Of a stretch of 64,000 bases of DNA, positions 58,093-64,000 are shown in pieces (positions within the stretch are counted from its first letter, which is position 1; every line of letters begins with the position of its first letter). The DNA is taken from assembly GCF_001552715.1 (NCBI RefSeq), contig NZ_BCRS01000002.1, positions 1 through 64,000 on the forward strand, written 5' to 3'. This stretch comes from Mycolicibacterium vaccae NBRC 14118 = CIP 105934. GTDB lineage: Bacteria > Actinomycetota > Actinomycetes > Mycobacteriales > Mycobacteriaceae. Below the pieces are notes generated by a model that was not told the origin of the DNA, did no database searches, and was given only the letters and a program-made list of their open reading frames with translations. A program made the translations under genes and the position numbers.

Positions 58093-59052
58093 TTGAACAG
58101 CACAACGACATTGCCTGCACGACTGAGAGTTTCGGCAATCCAGCAGGAGGCCGACGGTGTGGTGAGCCTGGAGCTCTGCGCAGAAGACGGAGCGCCGCTG
58201 CCGGGATGGACACCCGGTGCGCACATCGAGATCGAACTGGCCGACAAGATCGTCCGTCACTACTCACTGTGCGGCAATCCGGCCGACGCTCAGCGCTGGC
58301 GTATAGCGGTCCTGCGCGACGACAACAGTCGCGGCGGTTCCGCGTTGATCCACGACGGCTTCCGGCCGGGTCGCCTCGTCTCCGCGTCATGGCCGCGGAA
58401 CAATTTCGCACTGGTGGACACCGACCGCTATCTCTTCATCGCCGGCGGGATCGGTATCACGCCCATGCTGCCGATGATCCACGAAGTCGCCGGACGCGGG
58501 AAGGCGTGGACGCTCGTCTACGGGGGACGAACGCGTGGCTCGATGGCCTTCGTGGACGAATTGAGCACAGTATCGGATGGCGAACTGTATGTGCTGCCCC
58601 ACGACGAGCACGGCCTGCTCGACCTCGACCGCTTCCTCGGAAGCCCCGCTCCGCACACGGCGGTCTACTGTTGCGGTCCGGGTCCGCTCATCGACGCCGT
58701 CGAACTCCGGTGCGCCAGTTGGCCCGCGGGTGCGCTGCATCTGGAGCGCTTCACACCCCGAGAACGTCCGCCCCTGAGTGCTGACGGCCAATTCGATGTG
58801 CAGTTGGCCCGGACAGGCACGACACTGAGCGTTCCTGCCGACCGAACACTTCTGGACGTACTCGAAGACGCCGGCATCGAGATCGACAACTCGTGCCGGG
58901 CCGGCATCTGCGGCACCTGCGAACTGCGGGTGCTCGGCGGCATCCCGGAGCATCACGACGACGTGCTCAGCGATTCAGAGCGCGATTCGCACGAGATGAT
59001 TCTGCCCTGCGTGTCCCGATCAAGGTCCGCGGTCCTCGTCGTGGACCTCTGA
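58093..59052 (+). CDS. Phthalate dioxygenase reductase-type FMN/2Fe-2S oxidoreductase
   Basis: The 319-residue protein has an FMN domain (HYSLC at residues 56-60), an NAD-binding GGIGITPM (118-125) and a C-terminal plant-type 2Fe-2S domain with C268, C273, C276 and C306 (CX4CX2CX29C). It passes electrons from NADH through FMN to an oxygenase, as PDR/VanB do. TTGGAG stands six bases before the TTG start. Its gene lies 58 bases after the diiron gene, so the two may form a two-component oxygenase. Confidence 0.85.
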   Translation: MNSTTTLPARLRVSAIQQEADGVVSLELCAEDGAPLPGWTPGAHIEIELADKIVRHYSLCGNPADAQRWRIAVLRDDNSRGGSALIHDGFRPGRLVSASWPRNNFALVDTDRYLFIAGGIGITPMLPMIHEVAGRGKAWTLVYGGRTRGSMAFVDELSTVSDGELYVLPHDEHGLLDLDRFLGSPAPHTAVYCCGPGPLIDAVELRCASWPAGALHLERFTPRERPPLSADGQFDVQLARTGTTLSVPADRTLLDVLEDAGIEIDNSCRAGICGTCELRVLGGIPEHHDDVLSDSERDSHEMILPCVSRSRSAVLVVDL

Positions 59053-59095
59053 CCGTCCAGGCCAGGCCGGTCGTCCCGCACAGACGATGAGTCCG

Positions 59096-59101
59096 TATCT
59101 T
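59096..59101 (+). promoter_or_regulatory. -10 hexamer of leaderless GntR gene
   Basis: TATCTT is followed by exactly six bases and the ATG at 59108. This favours the ATG at 59108 over the earlier one at 59087. Confidence 0.5.
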
Positions 59102-59107
59102 CAGACC

Positions 59108-59788
59108 ATGCCCGCGCACCCCCCGCCTGGCCTGCGTCAAACGCTCGGCCACCAGATCAGAGACACGCTCGTGCATCAGATCGTGTCGGGGGAGCTGGGG
59201 CCGGGCGAGCGCCTGGTGGAGACCAAAGTTGCGGCGCAGTTCGGCACCAGTCAGGCTCCGGTCCGGGAGGCGCTACGCGACCTCGAAACATTCGGCCTCG
59301 TCGAGATACGGCCGCGGCGTGGCACATTCGTTCGTTCCTTTATCCGAGAGACGGTGCGGGAAAGCTACGTCCTGCGGGCCGCACTGGAGGAGACCGCGAC
59401 CCGGCTGGTGTTGCTGGCCGGCGCGGTGCCGGTCGAGCAACTGCAACAGGATGTCGCGAGCATGTACCGTGCCGCCGAGCACGACGACGTCGAGGCTGTC
59501 GGGTTGGAGACGGTCGCGTTCCACCGGCACATCGTCGAGGCGGCCGGCAACGGCCTCCTCAAACGCTCCTGGGAGAACCTCCAGATCGAGGCGTGGACCT
59601 CGGTGACGATGTTGGCGTCCGCCCCCGAACTGGTCACGATCGCTGATGATCATCGTGTGCTGTTGGACTCACTGCTGAAGGGGGTCGTCGACGTCGCCTG
59701 TGATCTTGCCCGGCAGCATCAATGGGATTATGCGGAGCTTCCTGAAGAGTCTCCGCGGGGTTCGGTGTCGCCCGGAGGCAACGGTTAG
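59108..59788 (+). CDS. GntR family regulator, FadR/FCD subgroup
   Basis: The 226-residue protein has the GntR winged helix (LGHQIRDTLVHQIVSGELGPGERLVETKVAAQFGTSQAPVREALRDLETFGLVEIRPRRGTFVRS) and a C-terminal FCD helical domain with metal-binding His in FHRHIVEAAGN and DDHRVLLDSLLKG. FCD regulators sense carboxylates or other metabolites. It follows the diiron/reductase pair and converges with the MHS transporter, the likely regulator of both. Confidence 0.85.
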   Translation: MPAHPPPGLRQTLGHQIRDTLVHQIVSGELGPGERLVETKVAAQFGTSQAPVREALRDLETFGLVEIRPRRGTFVRSFIRETVRESYVLRAALEETATRLVLLAGAVPVEQLQQDVASMYRAAEHDDVEAVGLETVAFHRHIVEAAGNGLLKRSWENLQIEAWTSVTMLASAPELVTIADDHRVLLDSLLKGVVDVACDLARQHQWDYAELPEESPRGSVSPGGNG

Positions 59789-59826
59789 CCCTATGCGGTT
59801 GGTGAAATCGATTCGGCAACAGGAAC

Positions 59827-61125
59827 TTACACCGAAATCTTGTGAGCCGGAGGGGCCGGCGATTCGGAACCGCCCTCGAGGGCGTTGAGCCCGATGGTCG
59901 CCACGATCGACAGGACGGCCGCCACCGCAATGTAGGCGCCGAACGCGACCACTGTGCCGGTTGAGGCGATGAGCGCGGCCGCAACCAGCGGCGTGAGACC
60001 GCTACCGAAGATGGAGCCCAGCTGATAGCCCATCGAAAGCCCCGAATAGCCGACCCGGGTGTCGTAGACGCTGGCGAAGAATGCGGCCATCGTCCCGTAG
60101 GTCGCCGCGTAGGGGACGAATATCAGGAAGTAGCCGAATACCGCCAGCGCAAAATCACCGGTGTCCAAGAGAAGGACCCAGGGGATACCCATGAGCCCCA
60201 TGCCGATGTTCCCGAGCATGAATACTTTCTTGATTCCCACACGATCTGCAACATGCGCAAAAAGCGGAATAAGAATGAAGGTGAGAACCTGGCACAGGAG
60301 CACCATCAACAACATCTGGCTGTAGCTGAATCCAAGATTGGTTGTTCCATAGCTGAGGCTATATACCGCGGCCCCGTAAATCACGATGCCGGTGACGAGG
60401 TACGAACCAGCCATGAGGACGACTTGCTTACGGTACTGCCGGAGAATGGTGACGACCGGGCTGTCCTCTTTTTCCTTTCGCTGATCGACCCGTTGGAATT
60501 CCGGGCTCTCTTCCACGGTCAGCCGAATGACGAGCCCGACCGCCACCAGCACGAAACTTGCCAGGAACGGGATTCGCCAGCCCCAGGAGAGAAGTTGCTC
60601 CTGCGACATCACCGCTGTGGTGGTCAGGAAGACACCGTTGGCGAGAATCTGGCCCGCCGGCGATCCTGCCTGGACCCAGCTGCCATAGAGCCCACGGCTG
60701 CCCGGCGGTGCATGCTCGACGGACATCAGCACGGCCCCGCCGTACTCGCCGCCGACCGAAAGTCCTTGCAACACCCGGAGTGTGACGAGCAGCAACGGCG
60801 CGGCAATGCCGATCGCGTCGTAACCGGGCAGAAGACCGATGGCGCCGGTTGCCACACCCATCGAGATCAGTGTCACGACGAGCATCGGGCGTCGGCCGAC
60901 ACGGTCCCCGAAGTGCCCGAAGATCAACCCTCCGAGAGGGCGGGCGCCGAACGCCACGCCGAACGTCGCAAAAGAGAGCAGGGTGCCGACCAGGGGGTCG
61001 TGGGAAGGAAAGAAGACATGGCGGAAGACCAGTGCGCTGGCCGTGCCATAGATGAAGAAGTCATACCATTCGATTGTCGTGCCGACAAAACTTCCGAGTG
61101 TGGCCTTTTTGGCAGCCGTGAGCAT
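59827..61125 (-). CDS. Metabolite:H+ symporter (MHS, MFS) family transporter
   Basis: The 432-residue protein has twelve predicted helices and the MHS signature: GSFVGTTIEWYDFFIYGTASALVF, GHFGDRVGRRPML (loop 2-3) and LRVLQGLSVGGEYGGAVL. Members import carboxylates, betaines or aromatic acids with protons. AGAAAGG lies six bases before the ATG. Convergent with gntR, 38 bases between stops, it probably supplies the substrate of the diiron enzyme. Confidence 0.88.
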   Translation of the reverse strand: MLTAAKKATLGSFVGTTIEWYDFFIYGTASALVFRHVFFPSHDPLVGTLLSFATFGVAFGARPLGGLIFGHFGDRVGRRPMLVVTLISMGVATGAIGLLPGYDAIGIAAPLLLVTLRVLQGLSVGGEYGGAVLMSVEHAPPGSRGLYGSWVQAGSPAGQILANGVFLTTTAVMSQEQLLSWGWRIPFLASFVLVAVGLVIRLTVEESPEFQRVDQRKEKEDSPVVTILRQYRKQVVLMAGSYLVTGIVIYGAAVYSLSYGTTNLGFSYSQMLLMVLLCQVLTFILIPLFAHVADRVGIKKVFMLGNIGMGLMGIPWVLLLDTGDFALAVFGYFLIFVPYAATYGTMAAFFASVYDTRVGYSGLSMGYQLGSIFGSGLTPLVAAALIASTGTVVAFGAYIAVAAVLSIVATIGLNALEGGSESPAPPAHKISV

Positions 61126-61558
61126 GTGAAGCCTTTCTGGCCCCGATTACGGAGCGGGCTAGGTAGTCGGACAAGAATGAACGGCACGCGCTGAGGAAAT
61201 GGATCGGGACTGATTGCTCATGCCAGTCGCGTGGTGTCGCGAAAGGCAGAGATGCCTTCGTAGGGTTTACGAAGGACGGCTAATCGGCGGTTTCAAATTT
61301 GTATCGAAAGTGTAGGTTGCCGCGTATTACTGATCTTGGTCCGCGTTGTTAACAGTTCATTGCGGTTTGCCCGCTGAGCCCGGCACGCGGCAAATCCGGT
61401 CGCGGGGGAGTACCGGGCTGACCGGTGTCACCGGGAACGGCGAGTAGATCAGTGCGCCGCGTCGGCGCGGATAGGTAGCCGACAGCGGTGGCGATATGGC
61501 CTGCGGTGCAGGACATATGGGCCGGAGACGATCTCCGCGGAGGACGCGCGAAACGCGG
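61126..61558. other. Intergenic stretch upstream of the MHS transporter
   Basis: About 430 bases, the first 230 clearly poorer in GC than the surroundings. TTTC-N11-GAAA (about 61290-61308) and the palindrome TGTTAACA (61347-61354) are possible GntR-type operator pieces, but both are short enough to be chance. No gene was recognised; the right half lies after the 3' end of the deazaflavin-dependent gene. Confidence 0.4.
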
Positions 61559-62032
61559 TTATGCCGCCGGGGTGAGCCGGATGGCGGCGATACCGAGACG
61601 CGTTGCCGCGGATTGGAACTCCTCTTTCGAGGGGACGACGCCGCCGCTGAACTTCATGCCCATGCTCTGCTGGGCCTTCTTGACGCCGTAGGAGGCCGCC
61701 ACGCGGTGCACGATGTCGGCGACGGCCGCCGGGTCGGTGATGAGCTGACCGTGCATCCGTGTCGTCGTGCCGTTGTAGGTGACCTCGGCGGTGGCTCCGT
61801 CGCGGAAGTTGTGCTTCCAGCCCGCCTCGAGAATGACGTAGAGGTCACCGTCGAGGCGGTGGGCGCTGACGGGCACGGCGAAGCGGCGGCCGGTTTTGCG
61901 GCCGGTGAAGCTGACGATCATGAACTGCTTGAGCGCGCCACCCAGGGGTGTGCGCAGCGCGAACCTCAAGGTCGGGTTGATGACGTTGAGCAGCGCCTGC
62001 GGGGGGTGGGCGACATCGATCGCTTCGGGCAT
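61559..62032 (-). CDS. Deazaflavin (F420)-dependent nitroreductase-family protein
   Basis: The 157-residue protein has the DDN-type split-barrel pattern: FMIVSFTGRKTGRRFAVPVSAHRLDGDLYVILEAGWKHNFRDGATAEVTYNG. Such mycobacterial proteins bind F420 and reduce quinones, nitro compounds or other substrates. TACCGT lies seven bases before the ATG at 62032, a near-leaderless layout; an in-frame GTG at 62041 is an alternative start. It lies 36 bases downstream of the carboxylic acid reductase gene on the same strand. Confidence 0.85.
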   Translation of the reverse strand: MPEAIDVAHPPQALLNVINPTLRFALRTPLGGALKQFMIVSFTGRKTGRRFAVPVSAHRLDGDLYVILEAGWKHNFRDGATAEVTYNGTTTRMHGQLITDPAAVADIVHRVAASYGVKKAQQSMGMKFSGGVVPSKEEFQSAATRLGIAAIRLTPAA

Positions 62033-62068
62033 GGCTTTCACGGTAGGACGGTCGGCCCGCCAGGGGAA

Positions 62069-64000
62069 CTAGATCAGGCCGAGCAACTCCAGGTCGGTGA
62101 GGTACTTGACGATCACCGGCGCCGAAAGGTGCGGAATGTCCTTGTCCGGTCCGATCTTGGCCTCCTGTACCGCGGCGCGGAAGCGGTCGGCCGGCGCCAG
62201 TGGGCCGTTGATCGGGTGTTCGGGGTGCTGATAGTTGTGGATCAGCGGCAACAGCGAGGCTTGGCGTTGCTTCTCCGGCAGGCCCCGCAGTGCGGTGTCG
62301 AACCGTTGCAGCCAGGCCGCGTATCCGGGGACCCGGACGATGGGATATCCGGCCGCGATGAGCCAGTCGACGAACGTGTCCAGGCTGATGGCGTCGTCGT
62401 GCGGGTTCATGACGTGGTAGGTCTCGAAACCCTCGATCACCTGTGCACCGATGGTGGAGATGGCGTCGGCGATGAATTCGACTGGCAGGCCGTCGAAGTG
62501 GGCACGCTGTCGGCTGCCGCCCTCGTCGAGCTCGTAGAACGAGTTGGGGGCGATGCCGGTCACCGCCAGGCTCAGCATCAGGCGGGTGAACATGTCGGGG
62601 ACGTTGAGTTGCCCGGCGTAGGTGGTGTCGGCCATGATCATGTCGCAGCGGAACACCGACACCGGAAGGCCGGCCAGGTCGTGGGCTTCGCGCAGTAGGA
62701 CTTCACCGGCCCACTTGCTGTTGCCGTAGCCGTTGGCGTAGTTGTCGCCGATGGTGCGGGTGGCGCTGATCTGCCGGATGTCGGCGTCCTCGACGAAGCG
62801 GCCCGGCGCGATGCCGTCGCCCACGCCGATCGTCGAGACGTAGACGAACGGCTTGATGCGGGTGGTCAGGGCCAGCCGGATGAGCTCGGCGGTGCCGACG
62901 ACGTTGGGCCCGAACAGCTGTCGGTAGGGCAGCACGTGGTTGACCAGCGCTGCGGGGTCCACGATCAGGTCGACGGTGTCGGCAAGTCGCTGCCAGGTCG
63001 CGCGGGTCAGGCCAAGGTCGGCCTCGCCCTTGTCGCCGGCCAGCACCTCGAGGTGTTCGGCGGCCAGTTCCCGGTAGTGGGCGAGCAGTCGCGGGTCGCT
63101 GCTGAAGGTCGCGTCCAGGCGTGCCCGCGCGGCGGCGTCGTCCTTGGCGCGGATCAGGGCGATGACCGTGCCGCCGACGAGGCTCATCTGCTCCAGCCAG
63201 TGCAGGGCGAGGTAGCGGCCGAGGAATCCGGTGGCGCCGGTCAGCAGGACAGTGCGGACCTCCCCGCTCGGGCCGGGCAGCGCGGCGGCGTGCGCGAGGG
63301 TGGCCTCGTCGAGGAACCTGTCCAGGGTCAGGTCTTTCGCGTGGACTTCGGTTGCGGCCGGGCCGTGGACGGCGTCGTAGCTGGGCCGTGTGGCGCCGCC
63401 GGCGCGCTGCGCCTCGACGTAGGCGGCGATGGCGGCGAGGTCACTGGCCGGGCTGACGATCACCCCGACCGGCACGTCGACATCGAAGATGTCGTGCAGC
63501 AGATTGCCGAAGGTCAGCGCCGACAACGAGTCTCCACCGAGGTCGGTGAACGCGGTGTCCGGGGCCGCGCCGGTGGTGCCCAGCAGCGCCTCGGCCGCAT
63601 GGGTGACCGTCTGCAACGCGGGGCCGTCCGCGCCGGTGCGCCGCAGTTCACGCAGCACGTCGGCCTGGCCCTCGGCGAGGTCGGTGTAGAGCTGTTCGAG
63701 CGCGGGCCCGTAGCGCTGTTTGAGTTGCGGGCGGGCCAGTTTGCGGATGCCGGTGAGCAGTCCGTTCTCCAGGGTGAACGGCTGGGTCTCGACGAGGAAG
63801 TCGCGAGGGATCTCGAACGACTGCAGGCCGGCGCCGCGCGCGACGGCCTGCAGGGCTTCGGCCAGAACCGGTTTGACCGCGGTGACGTCGCCGCCGACGC
63901 CGGCCAGCACGTCGTCGGTGGGCACGATGACGGCCAGCACGTAGGAGCGGGAGCTGTTGCCGTAGACGAAGATCTGCCGGATCGATGGGTGCCCACCGTA
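62069..64000 (-). CDS. car: Carboxylic acid reductase, C-terminal part (cut by window end)
   Basis: The frame is open to the window edge and encodes 643 residues of a protein of about 1,170. From its N-terminal end in the window: tail of the adenylation domain ([25 protein letters not shown]), a phosphopantetheine carrier with [12 protein letters not shown], and the reductase domain with [11 protein letters not shown] (NADPH) and YGNSKWAGE (YxxxK). The enzyme activates a fatty or aromatic acid with ATP, loads it on the carrier and reduces it to the aldehyde. Its start lies beyond base 64000. Confidence 0.92.
   Translation of the reverse strand, partial: YGGHPSIRQIFVYGNSSRSYVLAVIVPTDDVLAGVGGDVTAVKPVLAEALQAVARGAGLQSFEIPRDFLVETQPFTLENGLLTGIRKLARPQLKQRYGPALEQLYTDLAEGQADVLRELRRTGADGPALQTVTHAAEALLGTTGAAPDTAFTDLGGDSLSALTFGNLLHDIFDVDVPVGVIVSPASDLAAIAAYVEAQRAGGATRPSYDAVHGPAATEVHAKDLTLDRFLDEATLAHAAALPGPSGEVRTVLLTGATGFLGRYLALHWLEQMSLVGGTVIALIRAKDDAAARARLDATFSSDPRLLAHYRELAAEHLEVLAGDKGEADLGLTRATWQRLADTVDLIVDPAALVNHVLPYRQLFGPNVVGTAELIRLALTTRIKPFVYVSTIGVGDGIAPGRFVEDADIRQISATRTIGDNYANGYGNSKWAGEVLLREAHDLAGLPVSVFRCDMIMADTTYAGQLNVPDMFTRLMLSLAVTGIAPNSFYELDEGGSRQRAHFDGLPVEFIADAISTIGAQVIEGFETYHVMNPHDDAISLDTFVDWLIAAGYPIVRVPGYAAWLQRFDTALRGLPEKQRQASLLPLIHNYQHPEHPINGPLAPADRFRAAVQEAKIGPDKDIPHLSAPVIVKYLTDLELLGLI

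Noticed and set aside
61347-61354. TGTTAACA palindrome as GntR operator
   Set aside because: Eight bases are too few to separate from chance and no second copy was seen near the transporter or gntR.

Overview
The window looks like the chromosome of a rapidly growing mycobacterium (Mycolicibacterium type). It is very GC-rich and carries a carboxylic acid reductase, a deazaflavin-dependent nitroreductase-family protein, a cutinase, a DUF732 secreted protein, a 13E12/DUF222 HNH protein, a siderophore-interacting protein and a tetritol catabolic cluster of the kind characterised in Mycobacterium smegmatis. Many monocistronic genes are preceded by TANNNT, six bases, then ATG/GTG, the signature of mycobacterial leaderless transcripts. 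No rRNA, tRNA, CRISPR array or replication origin was seen.

Layout. 1-5 kb: end of a TspO-like gene, a PsiE-like membrane protein, a thioesterase, a siderophore-interacting protein beside a small secreted protein, and the HNH protein. 4.7-7.4 kb: a divergent HxlR regulator/MFS efflux pair followed by a decayed IS481 transposase, probably an acquired patch. 8.2-12.6 kb: a stress island (Mn catalase, Zn-dehydrogenase, small acidic proteins, SRPBCC protein) with SigF-like promoters. 12.7-17.9 kb: an amidase/peptidoglycan-binding protein, an NAD-epimerase, a membrane protein, a two-domain phosphotransferase, and an ArsR-VOC pair with a clear operator. 18-23 kb: a tightly coupled minus-strand operon joining a sulfonate-type ABC importer to a flavoprotein and ferredoxin resembling AprAB, followed upstream by an HxlR regulator. 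23-28 kb: a truncated luciferase-like gene coupled to a SnoaL protein, a DUF732 protein, a membrane lipase-like protein, a repeat lipoprotein and a LuxR-type regulator.

28.2-41.3 kb is the most striking part: a 13-kb plus-strand operon of a five-gene oligopeptide/nickel-type ABC importer, amidase, AtzG-like small protein, second amidase, then ureE-ureF-ureAB(fused)-ureC-ureG-ureD. The urease alpha subunit keeps the nickel ligands but lacks the flap cysteine. A GlnR-like box and a ten-codon coupled leader ORF precede it, and an unusual isochorismatase-family hydrolase converges on ureD. The set suggests uptake of a ureide or amide and its stepwise release to ammonia; the substrate is unknown.

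42-56 kb: VOC and SDR genes, then an FGGY kinase, and a tetritol (erythritol/threitol) system: SDR (dthD-like) and SorC-type regulator on one strand, and eltD, binding protein, two permeases, two unusual ATPases, DHAK-type kinase (derK) and RpiB-type isomerase (derI) on the other. 56-61 kb: cutinase, then a ferritin-like diiron protein with its own FMN/2Fe-2S reductase, a GntR regulator and a metabolite:H+ symporter, apparently an uncharacterised oxidative catabolic unit. 61.5-64 kb: the deazaflavin-dependent protein and the C-terminal two thirds of carboxylic acid reductase, cut by the window end.
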